Assembly (NCBI RefSeq): GCF_016820585.1
Contig: NZ_JADHDX010000004.1
Location: 62,001-126,000 of the forward strand
Length of the DNA stretch: 64,000 nucleotides
Source: Arthrobacter beigongshangensis
Lineage (GTDB): Bacteria; Bacillota; Bacilli; Bacillales_A; Planococcaceae
Reading direction: 5' to 3'
Positions 24,786-33,283 of the stretch are shown here, in pieces. The translations under genes were made by a program, and so were the position numbers. Numbering within the stretch: position 1 is the stretch's first letter; each line of letters opens with the position of its first letter. The notes beneath the pieces are model-generated. The model was not told where the DNA came from, searched no databases, and saw only the letters and a list, made by a program, of their open reading frames with translations.

Positions 24786-24838
24786 AAGGGCTGTTCAGCA
24801 AGTCAGTGAAAACTGATTTTCTGGACAGCCCTTCTTAG
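24786..24838 (+). terminator. Terminator of the quorum-sensing cassette
   Basis: AAGGGCTGT...ACAGCCCTT forms a long stem with an inner TCAGT/ACTGA helix. It lies 15 bases after the propeptide stop, so receptor and peptide form a closed two-gene unit. Confidence 0.7.
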
Positions 24839-24855
24839 TTCATAGAGCCCCCCAG

Positions 24856-24912
24856 TTGACATCCACTCTATACATGCTATATTAATATATATATGAGTAT
24901 ATGTTCATATAT
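24856..24912 (+). promoter_or_regulatory. czrA promoter and ArsR-type operator
   Basis: TTGACA (24856-24861) and TATATT (24878-24883) are 16 bp apart. Immediately downstream ATATATGA-N8-TCATATAT (24889-24912) is a perfect 8-bp-arm palindrome of the CzrA/ArsR type over the transcription start. Zinc-relieved repression is inferred. Confidence 0.65.
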
Positions 24913-24936
24913 TGGTATTTGGGGGTGAAACAGTAA

Positions 24937-25260
24937 ATGAAGCAAGGAGAAACAATCATCCATCATGAATCCCATTTAGACGAAGAAACACTATTTGTGG
25001 TGTCTCAAACATTTAAGGCGCTAAGTGATCCAACAAGAATACGTATTTTAAACTTATTATGTGCGGAAGAGCACTCCGTTAACGATATAGCAGAAGCTTT
25101 AAATTTGGGCCAGTCTGCCGTCTCTCATCAATTGCGCTTCTTAAAAAATTTACGATTGGTGAAGTTCAGAAGAGAGGGCACGACGATTTATTATTCAAAA
25201 GATGACGATCACGTGATGAATTTGCTTACACAAGCTATTGAGCACGCGGCGCATAACTAG
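24937..25260 (+). CDS. czrA: ArsR/SmtB-family metal-sensing repressor (CzrA-like)
   Basis: A 107-residue winged-helix repressor. [14 protein letters not shown] opens the domain, and [24 protein letters not shown] is the recognition helix. The C-terminal helix [18 protein letters not shown] contains the Asp/His and His/His pairs of the alpha-5 Zn/Co site found in CzrA and NmtR. It lies 15 bases before a zinc exporter gene and behind a palindromic operator. Its expected role is to repress both genes until zinc or cobalt rises. Confidence 0.88.
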   Translation: MKQGETIIHHESHLDEETLFVVSQTFKALSDPTRIRILNLLCAEEHSVNDIAEALNLGQSAVSHQLRFLKNLRLVKFRREGTTIYYSKDDDHVMNLLTQAIEHAAHN

Positions 25261-25275
25261 AGGGGAGGGATTAGC

Positions 25276-26217
25276 ATGGGGCACGACCATGATCATACAC
25301 ATGGCGCCAACAAAAAAGTATTGCTCATCTCATTTTTCATCATCACCAGTTATATGATTGTCGAGGTCATTGGTGGTTTTGTAACAAATAGCTTGGCCCT
25401 CTTATCAGATGCAGGGCATATGTTAAGTGATGCTGTATCACTAGGGATTGCTTTGCTTGCTTTTACATATGGTGCGAAGGTAGCGAGTCAAAGTAAGACA
25501 TTCGGCTATAAACGATTTGAAATATTAGCAGCTGTCTTAAATGGTGTGACGTTAATATTCATTGCCTTGTTCATTTTTTATGAAGCGATCCAACGATTTT
25601 CCAATCCCCCTGAAGTAGCGACAACAGGGATGTTAATCGTCAGTAGTATTGGTTTAGCTGTCAATATTTTGGTTGCGTGGATTATGATGCGTGGTGGGGA
25701 TGTGGAAGATAACCTGAATATGCGAGGGGCATATCTACACGTCATTAGCGATATGCTAGGTTCAGTTGGAGCCATAATTGCCGCACTGCTCATGATGTTC
25801 TTTGACTGGGGCTGGGCGGATCCGTTGGCGAGTGTCATTGTTGCTGCACTTGTTTTACGCAGTGGTTATTATGTGACAAAGTCTGGACTACATGTGCTAA
25901 TGGAAGGTACACCGCAAAATGTAGACATGGACGAAGTAATTCAAACGATTCAACAAACACCAGGCGTAAAAGGTATTCACGATTTACATATTTGGTCAAT
26001 TACGAGTGGTTTAAATGCGTTATCTTGCCATATCGTTGTCGATGATCAAATGACAATTGCCGAAAGCGAATTCTTACTGCGTAAAATTGAACATGATCTT
26101 GAACATAAAAATATTCAGCATGTGACGATCCAACTAGAAACGGCTGCACATCAGCATGACAATTCAATATTGTGTACGGTAAAAGCTGAATCATCGGGGC
26201 ATCATCATCACCACTAA
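25276..26217 (+). CDS. czcD: CDF-family zinc/cobalt/cadmium efflux protein CzcD
   Basis: A 313-residue cation diffusion facilitator with six membrane segments. It has a His-rich N-terminus (MGHDHDHTHG), LLSDAGHMLSDAVSL in TM2 and HVISDMLGSVGA in TM5 that supply the HxxxD/DxxxD transport site, a cytoplasmic C-terminal domain (about 215-300) and a terminal five-His run. It exports divalent metals against protons. AGGGGAGGG precedes the ATG, and it is the second gene of the czrA operon. Confidence 0.92.
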   Translation: MGHDHDHTHGANKKVLLISFFIITSYMIVEVIGGFVTNSLALLSDAGHMLSDAVSLGIALLAFTYGAKVASQSKTFGYKRFEILAAVLNGVTLIFIALFIFYEAIQRFSNPPEVATTGMLIVSSIGLAVNILVAWIMMRGGDVEDNLNMRGAYLHVISDMLGSVGAIIAALLMMFFDWGWADPLASVIVAALVLRSGYYVTKSGLHVLMEGTPQNVDMDEVIQTIQQTPGVKGIHDLHIWSITSGLNALSCHIVVDDQMTIAESEFLLRKIEHDLEHKNIQHVTIQLETAAHQHDNSILCTVKAESSGHHHHH

Positions 26218-26309
26218 TTCATAGTAAGGGGTACCAAGAAATTAACAAGCCGTACGAAGATAGCATAGTCTATATGGATATCAGTTTGATTCGTTACGGA
26301 GGTAAAGGA

Positions 26310-26798
26310 ATGAAAAATTTTCAAGCTTTTAACGGCGTTGTCACGATGATTGATGATTTTTCAGTCGGGCAAAATAATGAAGCAGGTTGTTATAAACTGT
26401 TCTCCGTAGATGACGGGTATGGAGCATCGGTCAATTTCGTCGTAGCACCCACGACTTACTTTGTAGATCATGTCATGATGGAGTTGGGGGATAGGGTGAC
26501 TGGTTTTTATGATGCTGACGCGCCTGTCCCTCTCATCTATCCTCCACAATTTCGAGCACTCGTTATGGCGAGAGACACGGCTTATCAAAGCGTCAAAGTA
26601 GACTATTTTAATCGCCAATTGGAAAGTAGAGACGGTACATTAAGATTAAATATATCACCGTATACTAGGATTCTATTGGAGAATGGGCAAGCCTTTACAG
26701 GCAGTATTGCCAACCGCAATTTAATTGTTGTTTATGGTGCGACGACCAGAAGTATCCCAGCTCAAACGACACCTTCTACAATTATTGTCATGTGCTAG
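26310..26798 (+). CDS. Conserved-looking protein of unknown function
   Basis: A 162-residue protein that I do not recognise. GGAGG lies 7 bases before the ATG at 26310. It is predicted soluble, with no signal peptide, and alternates short beta-strand-like segments (FNGVVTMIDDF, GASVNFVVAPTTYFV, DRVTGFYDA, LIVVYGATTRSIPAQTTPSTIIV), which suggests a small beta-barrel or OB-like fold. The proline-rich VPLIYPPQF lies mid-protein. It stands alone with its own terminator. Confidence 0.65.
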   Translation: MKNFQAFNGVVTMIDDFSVGQNNEAGCYKLFSVDDGYGASVNFVVAPTTYFVDHVMMELGDRVTGFYDADAPVPLIYPPQFRALVMARDTAYQSVKVDYFNRQLESRDGTLRLNISPYTRILLENGQAFTGSIANRNLIVVYGATTRSIPAQTTPSTIIVMC

Positions 26799-26830
26799 GC
26801 GCTCATTAGGTATCCCTGGAAATTGGAAAG

Positions 26831-26866
26831 GTCTCTTGATTAGTGATGAATCAAGGGGCTTTTTCG
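26831..26866 (+). terminator. Rho-independent terminator
   Basis: GTCTCTTGATT pairs with AATCAAGGGGC (two G-U pairs) before TTTTT. Confidence 0.75.
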
Positions 26867-26992
26867 CATTCAATGTGGGATGATTATCTGGACAAGCACA
26901 ATGCCCGAGAATTTTCACCACACATGATAAAATAAGAAGAAATAATTACCGGAGTTATACGAATGGAAATTCATTTAAAAGGAGGGAATGCG

Positions 26993-27940
26993 ATGATTCG
27001 ATTTGACAATGTTTCCAAGCGGTATGATAACGGTCGGCTTGCAGTGAAGTCGTTGAATTTGGAAATTGGCAAAGGGGAGTTCTTTGTTATTATTGGGCCA
27101 AGTGGCTGTGGAAAAACGACTCTGCTTAAAATGATAAATCGGCTAATCCATTTAACAGATGGAACGATTACAATTGAAGGGAAAAGAATAAGCGACTATA
27201 ACTTGCATGAGCTTCGCTGGAATATTGGCTATGTGCTGCAGCAAATTGCGCTTTTTCCGCATATGACAATTGAAGAGAATATTGCCATCGTGCCAGAATT
27301 GAAAAAGTGGAAGCCTGAGCAAATTCAGCATCGAGTGCGTGAGCTGTTGAATATGGTCGGACTGGATGCAGACATCTACCGTCATCGAAAACCGAAAGAG
27401 CTTTCAGGTGGAGAACAACAAAGGGTCGGTGTTATTCGTGCATTAGCAGCAGATCCTGAAGTTATTTTAATGGATGAGCCATTCAGTGCTCTTGACCCAA
27501 TTAGCCGGGCGAAATTACAAGATGACTTACTCGAATTGCAACGAACGATTCGTAAAACGATTGTTTTTGTGTCGCATGATATGCAAGAGGCTTTGAAATT
27601 AGGCGATCGAATCTGTGTGATGAAGGACGGGGAAATTGTTCAATTAGGCACGCCCCAGGAAATTATCCAACATCCGGCGAATGATTTTGTTCGTGAATTT
27701 ATGGGATTGACCAAGGATTTTGATATTCAGCAGGTGATACGACCTGCTGTAATGAAGGAAGGTAATCTTCAGCAGAGTGTGTCTGGTCATGATTCATTAC
27801 AAAGTATATTAAGTAAGTTGGCTCAGCATGATTGTTTAACTGTACTTGAAGAAAATGCGGTAGTAGGGATGATTACTAGGGAATCAGTCATTCAGTTTTT
27901 AGCCAATGACTCTGTGGTAAGAGGTGATAGTCATGACTAA
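26993..27940 (+). CDS. ABC transporter ATPase, OpuCA/glycine-betaine-choline type
   Basis: A 315-residue ATPase. Walker A is GPSGCGKTT (about 38), the signature LSGGEQQRVGV (about 136), Walker B VILMDEPFSALDP (about 156), and SHDMQEAL supplies the switch His. The C-terminal 70 residues include one CBS-like repeat (LTVLEENAVVGMITRESVIQFL), as in OpuCA-type proteins that sense ionic strength. The ATG at 26993 has AAAGGAGGG 7 bases upstream. It overlaps the permease gene by 8 bases. Confidence 0.88.
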   Translation: MIRFDNVSKRYDNGRLAVKSLNLEIGKGEFFVIIGPSGCGKTTLLKMINRLIHLTDGTITIEGKRISDYNLHELRWNIGYVLQQIALFPHMTIEENIAIVPELKKWKPEQIQHRVRELLNMVGLDADIYRHRKPKELSGGEQQRVGVIRALAADPEVILMDEPFSALDPISRAKLQDDLLELQRTIRKTIVFVSHDMQEALKLGDRICVMKDGEIVQLGTPQEIIQHPANDFVREFMGLTKDFDIQQVIRPAVMKEGNLQQSVSGHDSLQSILSKLAQHDCLTVLEENAVVGMITRESVIQFLANDSVVRGDSHD

Positions 27941-29447
27941 CTTATTAACTGCTTTTACTGAACGAAAAGGGCAACTGTTAGCCTCTTTACTTGAACATAT
28001 TCAAATTTCTTTTATTGCACTCTTTTTTGCGGTAGTCATTGCAATCCCTATTGGCATTTATTTGACCAACCAGAAGAAAATAGCGGAAAGTATTATCGGG
28101 ATTAGTGCTGTGCTGCAGACAATACCGTCATTGGCGTTGCTCGGTTTACTCATTCCGTTATTTGGTATAGGAAAAGTACCTGCCATTATTGCATTAGTGG
28201 CTTATGCCTTATTACCGATTTTACGAAATACATATACAGGCATCAATGAAGTGGATTCATCTTTGAAAGAAGCAGCTACAGCGATGGGGATGAATGCGTA
28301 TAAAAGGTTAGTGAAAGTAGAATTACCCCTCGCCATGCCTGTGATGATGGCTGGGATTCGTACGGCGATGGTATTGATTGTTGGAACTGCAACATTGGCT
28401 GCGCTAATTGGGGCAGGGGGATTAGGGGATATCATTTTACTCGGAATCGACCGTAATAATCCAGCGCTTATTGTATTAGGGGCAATACCTGCAGCGTTAT
28501 TGGCATTGCTATTCGATTTCTTATTGAAGAAATTAGAGTCACTGTCCTTTAGAAAAACGATCACTGTATTGGGGGCAGTGAGTGCTACGGCGTTACTCAT
28601 TATTCTTCTTCCCCTTTTCAATAGCGGGGGAAAAGAAGAAATTGTGATAGCGGGAAAATTGGGAGCAGAGCCTGAAATATTGATAAATATGTACAAGTTA
28701 TTGATTGAAAACGAGACGGAATTGGAGGTTCGATTAGAGCCTGGTTTTGGCAAGACAACCTTTGTATTCAACGCACTGAAATCAGGAGATATTGATATCT
28801 ACCCGGAATTTACAGGGACAGCCATTTCCGAGTTTTTAAAAGAACAAGCGATTAATAATGACGCGGAGGATGTCTATGAGCAGGCGCAAGCGGGGATGTT
28901 GGAGGAATTTGGTATGACGATGCTTGGTCCTATGCAATACAACAATACCTATGCATTGGCTGTTTCAAAAGAAATCGCTGATACATATCAATTAACAACT
29001 ATTTCAGATTTACAAGCCATTCAAAAAACGATAAAAGCTGGATTTACATTGGAATTCAATGATCGTGAGGATGGCTATCTTGGCATTCAAAAGCTTTATG
29101 ATATTCACTTTTCGAACGTTGCGACAATGGAGCCAAAGCTGCGCTATCAGGCCATAGCGAGTGGTGATATACAAGTACTGGACGCCTATTCAACAGATAG
29201 CGAAATCCGCCAGTATCAATTGGTTGTTTTGGAGGATGATCGACAGCTATTCCCACCTTATCAGGGCGCACCTTTACTAAGGAAGGAAACGTTGCAACAA
29301 TATCCTGAAATCGCACAAGCACTCAACCAATTAGCTGGTCAAATAACAGATGCTGATATGCGCGAATTAAATTATCAGGTAAATGTCGAGGGCGAAAAAG
29401 CATTAGAAGTAGCACGAGAGTATTTGAAGAAATTAGGTTTGTTGTAG
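27933..29447 (+). CDS. ABC permease fused to substrate-binding domain (OpuC/EgtU type)
   Basis: A 504-residue fusion. Residues 1-215 are a ProW/OpuCB-like permease with the EAA loop (SLKEAATAMGMNAYKRLVKVELPLAMP, about 108-134). A membrane segment near 215-230 leads to an OpuCC/ProX-like binding domain (about 240-500; IVIAGKLGAEPEILINMYKLLIE). Because the binding domain is tethered outside, no separate lipoprotein is needed. The same fused layout is known for choline/betaine importers and for the ergothioneine importer EgtU of streptococci. I cannot separate these without checking the pocket residues. Confidence 0.87.
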   Translation: MTNLLTAFTERKGQLLASLLEHIQISFIALFFAVVIAIPIGIYLTNQKKIAESIIGISAVLQTIPSLALLGLLIPLFGIGKVPAIIALVAYALLPILRNTYTGINEVDSSLKEAATAMGMNAYKRLVKVELPLAMPVMMAGIRTAMVLIVGTATLAALIGAGGLGDIILLGIDRNNPALIVLGAIPAALLALLFDFLLKKLESLSFRKTITVLGAVSATALLIILLPLFNSGGKEEIVIAGKLGAEPEILINMYKLLIENETELEVRLEPGFGKTTFVFNALKSGDIDIYPEFTGTAISEFLKEQAINNDAEDVYEQAQAGMLEEFGMTMLGPMQYNNTYALAVSKEIADTYQLTTISDLQAIQKTIKAGFTLEFNDREDGYLGIQKLYDIHFSNVATMEPKLRYQAIASGDIQVLDAYSTDSEIRQYQLVVLEDDRQLFPPYQGAPLLRKETLQQYPEIAQALNQLAGQITDADMRELNYQVNVEGEKALEVAREYLKKLGLL

Positions 29448-29457
29448 TTATTCGAAT

Positions 29458-29501
29458 CGCCTAGCAAGGGAAGCTATTCCTTGTTAGGCGGTTTTTTATT
29501 T
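29458..29501 (+). terminator. Strong Rho-independent terminator
   Basis: CGCCTAGCAAGG pairs with CCTTGTTAGGCG (one G-U pair), followed by GTTTTTTATTT. It ends the ABC importer operon. Confidence 0.88.
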
Positions 29502-29559
29502 GATTCAATAATGAATTGTGGTTCTTCGACATACTTCTTATGTGGATATATAGCATCTG

Positions 29560-30306
29560 TTATCCGAAGCTTTCACTTAACAGAAAAATCCCTGTACAAA
29601 TCAAAAGAATATATGTAAGTACTCTGAAAATCCGTTGGTTCAACCATTTGAAAATAATTTGCCCTATAAACAAACCAAGAAATACAAGTGGAATGGCATA
29701 GAAGCTGGATTGCCATATGATTTTGTTAGTCCCAGTAAATATAATTTGTGTTAGTAGACTGACGAAATAAATAAAGAGATAAAAAGCTAACGTAGTTGCA
29801 CGTAACTTCCCTTTTTCGGTATCCGTCCCAGTAAAATAAAGTAATAAGGGAGGGCCTGGCATACCGATGCTTGTTGTTAAAATACCCGAAATCCCTCCGA
29901 CTATGAAATCTCGGACTGGCGTTGATTTGATTTTCACATTGGCTATTAACAGCAGAGTCAATAGTAAAAGAAGTATGCCGATGCCTAACTTTAAAGCATT
30001 TATATTCATAGACATAAAAATGAAAATCCCTAATGGCACACCAATCATACTGCCTATAATAAATCTTTTTAATAACACAAAATCAATGTCGTTTCGAATT
30101 TTAAAAATTAATAATAGAGAGATGAGTAACGACAAAATAATATTTATTTGTATAGCTTCCTGTGGTAGGAATAACATAAGTAAAAATGGTGTCGCCATGA
30201 TAGAAAAACCAAAGCCTGTACTTGATTGTAGTATAGAAGCCACTATTATTATGCATATAAAAATTAAGCCAGTCCCCAAAATATACCTCCGATTTAACAC
30301 ATTCAC
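29560..30306 (-). CDS. TauE/SafE (TSUP) family membrane permease
   Basis: A 248-residue membrane protein with about eight hydrophobic segments in two halves. Each half has a family signature: STGFGFSIMATPFLLML near residue 30 and GGISGILTTSIGMPGPPLLLY near 142. TSUP proteins export or import sulfite, sulfonates or other organic anions. The GTG at 30306 has no site, whereas CGGAGG lies 6-7 bases before an in-frame TTG at 30279; that TTG is the more likely start, giving 239 residues. No neighbour hints at the substrate. Confidence 0.8.
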   Translation of the reverse strand: MNVLNRRYILGTGLIFICIIIVASILQSSTGFGFSIMATPFLLMLFLPQEAIQINIILSLLISLLLIFKIRNDIDFVLLKRFIIGSMIGVPLGIFIFMSMNINALKLGIGILLLLLTLLLIANVKIKSTPVRDFIVGGISGILTTSIGMPGPPLLLYFTGTDTEKGKLRATTLAFYLFIYFVSLLTQIIFTGTNKIIWQSSFYAIPLVFLGLFIGQIIFKWLNQRIFRVLTYILLICTGIFLLSESFG

Positions 30307-30498
30307 TTAATCATATTTTATCATTATAGGGGTAGAAAAGCAGTAGTAGCTGTCACTTTTAAAAGGCGGAGAGAATAAGTTATTCAATCTATGCCGACTA
30401 AGTGAAAGGATGTAGTCCAATCCCTCTTTAAGCATCGTAGTGAATTATAAAGATTTTTTATTTCATTTAAATAAAACCTTGAATTCTAGATTTAATTC

Positions 30499-30531
30499 TT
30501 GCAACTCTATCACTTGCGTGGTAAAGTGATA
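30499..30531 (+). promoter_or_regulatory. MarR-type operator with candidate promoter
   Basis: TATCACTT-N8-AAGTGATA (30508-30531) is a perfect 8-bp-arm palindrome lying between a possible -35 (TTGCAA, 30499) and a weak -10 (TAAAGT, 30522). It sits just before a MarR gene, as expected for autorepression. Confidence 0.55.
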
Positions 30532-30561
30532 ATAAGGTTAACAACAAGGAGGCGAAACAAG

Positions 30562-31005
30562 GTGCAGAATCATACGATTGGCTCGCTCATTTGGTTACGC
30601 TTAATGCGTTTTACGAATCAAAGTAACCAGCTGTCAAACGACTTTTTAAAGCGGTTTGATTTAACAACTGCCCAATTTGACGTACTTGTACAAATTCAAA
30701 CATACCAACCCCTTACACAAAGTGAATTAGCTGACAAAGTGATCGTGACGCAAGGTGGAATATCCCGCATGCTTGCTCGACTTGAAAAAGAAGGCTATAT
30801 CGTCCGTAAGCAGGATTGGAAAACAAAAATGATTAGTCTTACGAACAAGGCTGAGATTATTTTAGATGAAGCTATGCCAGCTCAACTAGCATTTCAAACT
30901 TCATTTTTTGAAGATGTATTAACAAGGGATGAAGAGAAAACACTTTATACATTGATGACACGTATCCATAAACATAGTTTGAAAAAAGAATTACCACCCG
31001 AGTGA
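30562..31005 (+). CDS. MarR-family repressor (MhqR-like)
   Basis: A 147-residue MarR-type winged-helix protein; the core helices are [26 protein letters not shown] with the wing [13 protein letters not shown]. The GTG at 30562 has AAGGAGG 9 bases upstream. Its size and its position before a ring-cleaving dioxygenase gene match Bacillus MhqR, which controls quinone and catechol resistance genes. There is no obvious redox Cys, so sensing may be by ligand. It probably represses itself and the three downstream genes. Confidence 0.82.
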   Translation: MQNHTIGSLIWLRLMRFTNQSNQLSNDFLKRFDLTTAQFDVLVQIQTYQPLTQSELADKVIVTQGGISRMLARLEKEGYIVRKQDWKTKMISLTNKAEIILDEAMPAQLAFQTSFFEDVLTRDEEKTLYTLMTRIHKHSLKKELPPE

Positions 31006-31058
31006 TTTTTTTACGCCATCACTTGACTAATCAATTAAAAATCCAAGGAGGAATAATC

Positions 31059-32000
31059 ATGTACAAAATACCAGGACACCACCATATTTCAATGATCACA
31101 AAAAATGCAGGGACGAATAACCACTTTTATAGAGAGATATTAGGCTTACGCCGTGTGAAAAAAACGGTGAACCAGGATAGTCCATCAATGTACCACTTAT
31201 TTTATGGAGATTTAACAGGAAGCCCGGGAACAGAGTTATCCTTTTTTGAAATGACGAATGCAGGAAGAACGGTTCGTGGTACAAATGCCATTACCCAAAT
31301 CGGCTTACTTGTGCCATCACTCGAGAGTTTAACGTATTGGAAACAGCGCTTTGAGCAATTAGATGTGATGCACGGGGAGATTACAACGTATGCAGGTAGA
31401 GAGGCATTACCATTTGAGGATTCAGAAGGCTTACGGCTGATTTTATTGAACAATAATGGTGGGGAAACACCTGACTTTTGGGCGACTTGGGAAGGTTCAA
31501 GCGTCGAGCAAGCGCATCGTATTTTAGGGATGGGGCCAACGGAAATCACTGTGCGTCATTTGGAACGAACAGCTAAAACGTTGCGAGATCTATTTGGTTA
31601 TGCAGAAGTGGCCTATTTTGAAGAGGAAGCGATCTATCAATCTGTTGAAGGGCAAGCATTTGGTGAAATCGTTTTGAAGCAGCTTGAGGGACCAAGTGAA
31701 AAACCGGGACGAGGCAGCATTCATCACTTAGCCATACGTGTGAAAAATGAGGAAGAATTACGTTATTGGGACGGAGTTGTGAAGGAGCGCGGCTTTGATT
31801 CATCAGGGGTGATTGATCGCTTTTATTTCCAAAGCTTATACTTCCGCGATGCGAACGGTATTTTATTTGAAATTGCGACAGATGGACCTGGTTTTACAAA
31901 GGACTCCACTGTTGAAGCGTTAGGGACAAAATTAGATTTACCGCCATTTTTAGAAGGTAGACGTGCGGAGATTGAAGCGAAATTACAACCGATTGACTAA
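31059..32000 (+). CDS. VOC-superfamily ring-cleaving dioxygenase (MhqO-like)
   Basis: A 313-residue protein with two vicinal-oxygen-chelate (glyoxalase/extradiol dioxygenase) modules. Metal ligands are visible as His in GHHHISM (residues 5-11), His in SIHHLAIRV (about 222) and Glu in GILFEIATD (about 268). MhqO-type proteins take part in catechol and hydroquinone breakdown. AAGGAGG lies 7 bases before the ATG. It follows the MarR gene closely and is probably under its control. Confidence 0.83.
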   Translation: MYKIPGHHHISMITKNAGTNNHFYREILGLRRVKKTVNQDSPSMYHLFYGDLTGSPGTELSFFEMTNAGRTVRGTNAITQIGLLVPSLESLTYWKQRFEQLDVMHGEITTYAGREALPFEDSEGLRLILLNNNGGETPDFWATWEGSSVEQAHRILGMGPTEITVRHLERTAKTLRDLFGYAEVAYFEEEAIYQSVEGQAFGEIVLKQLEGPSEKPGRGSIHHLAIRVKNEEELRYWDGVVKERGFDSSGVIDRFYFQSLYFRDANGILFEIATDGPGFTKDSTVEALGTKLDLPPFLEGRRAEIEAKLQPID

Positions 32001-32036
32001 GGTCTTAATCAAGAGAGACAAATATCTACGAGCATC

Positions 32037-32183
32037 CTATTTATGACCGTCATGAGTAGGTTTATGCTCGCCATGAGTCGCGTTATGACCGTCATGAGTA
32101 GGTTTATGCTCGCCATGGGCCGTATTATGACCGCCACTGGTTAATTTTTGTAGTGTATAGGAAGTAGCCGAGTTAGTACCTAC
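32037..32183 (-). pseudogene. Remnant of a histidine-rich repeat tail (21/42-bp tandem repeats)
   Basis: The + strand at 32041-32145 carries a 42-bp tandem repeat, 2.4 copies, each of two related 21-bp units. Read on the minus strand the frame is open for 48 codons to a TAG at 32037-32039 and encodes two copies of a 14-residue unit like THGEHKPTHDGHNA, ending DGHK. No start codon or ribosome site is left, so this looks like the C-terminal metal-binding tail of a lost protein. On the + strand a Met-rich frame (32043-32144) is also open but has no ribosome site. Confidence 0.45.
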
Positions 32184-32212
32184 TTAGTTTTATAGAAAAG
32201 GGGAGAGTCATT

Positions 32213-33271
32213 ATGGAGAAATACCGTATTGATACGACTAAAGGGATGGAATTTGGTTTATATTCGATTGGGGATCACTTACTAAACCCTTTCACAGGAA
32301 GTAAAATTAGTGCTGAGCAACGCATTCAGGAGTTAATAGAGGCGAGTAAGCTGGCGGATGAAGCGGGATTGGATGTTTTTGCAGTTGGTGAAAGCCATCA
32401 AACGCATTTTACAACACAAGCACACACGGTCATTTTAGCCGCGATTGCCCAGGCGACAAAAAATATTAAAATTGCGAGTTCAGCTACCGTGTTAAGTGTA
32501 TCGGATCCTGTGCGTATCTATGAAGATTTTGCGACACTGGATTTAATTTCAAAAGGTCGGGCGGAAATAGTTGCGGGGCGTGGCTCACGAGTTGGGGCTT
32601 ATAGCTTGCTTGGTTATGATGTCCATGATTATGAGGAATTATTTGAAGAGAAGTTAGAGCTGCTGATGAAGATTAATGATGAGGACAGCGTAACGTGGCA
32701 AGGACAGTTTCGTGCTCCTTTGAATAATGCGCAAATTTTACCACAGCCACAAAACGGTCATTTACCAATATGGCGTGCGGTCGGTGGACCACCTGCAAGT
32801 GCGATTAAGGCGGGATATGCAGGGATTCCGATGATGCTGACAACATTGGGTGGTCCTGCGGTCAACTTTAAGGTGGCAGTGGATGCCTATCGTGAGGCGG
32901 CGCAACGCAGTGGTTTTGATCCGGCAGTCCTACCCATCGCGACGACGAGCTTATTCTATACAGCTGAAAATTCTCAGGATGCACTGCGTGAATTTTATCC
33001 ACATATCGACACAGGTATGATGGCGTTAAGAGGCGGTGGCTATCCAAAGCAGCAATTCGCACAGGCGACAGATACGCGTGATGCGTTAATGATCGGTAGC
33101 CCGCAGCAAATTATTGAGAAAATGCTTTATCAGTATGAATTATACGGTCAACAACGGTTCATGGCGCAAATCGATTTTGGTGGCGTACCGTTTGATAAAA
33201 TAATGAAAAATATTGAGTTAATTGCCACGGAAATAATGCCGGCGATTAAGAAATACACAACAGAGAAATAA
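32213..33271 (+). CDS. Luciferase-like (LLM) flavin-dependent monooxygenase
   Basis: A 352-residue bacterial-luciferase-fold enzyme. MEFGLYSIGDH starts the first strand, AVGESH and SSATVLSVSDPVRIYEDFATLD follow, and AEIVAGRGSR is the flavin-phosphate region. LLM enzymes use reduced FMN and O2 delivered by a partner reductase, here the next gene, whose start is 13 bases downstream. The pair resembles the CE1758/CE1759-type monooxygenase-reductase systems, by memory only. Its role next to a ring-cleaving dioxygenase may be oxidative detoxification of an aromatic or quinone. Confidence 0.85.
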   Translation: MEKYRIDTTKGMEFGLYSIGDHLLNPFTGSKISAEQRIQELIEASKLADEAGLDVFAVGESHQTHFTTQAHTVILAAIAQATKNIKIASSATVLSVSDPVRIYEDFATLDLISKGRAEIVAGRGSRVGAYSLLGYDVHDYEELFEEKLELLMKINDEDSVTWQGQFRAPLNNAQILPQPQNGHLPIWRAVGGPPASAIKAGYAGIPMMLTTLGGPAVNFKVAVDAYREAAQRSGFDPAVLPIATTSLFYTAENSQDALREFYPHIDTGMMALRGGGYPKQQFAQATDTRDALMIGSPQQIIEKMLYQYELYGQQRFMAQIDFGGVPFDKIMKNIELIATEIMPAIKKYTTEK

Positions 33272-33283
33272 GGAGGCGTCATG

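Noticed and set aside
28202-28771. 189-codon minus-strand frame inside the ABC permease gene
   Set aside because: Antisense shadow with no ribosome site; the + strand gene is certain.
32041-32145. CRISPR array
   Set aside because: The units are direct tandem repeats with no unique spacers and keep a coding period of 21 bases.
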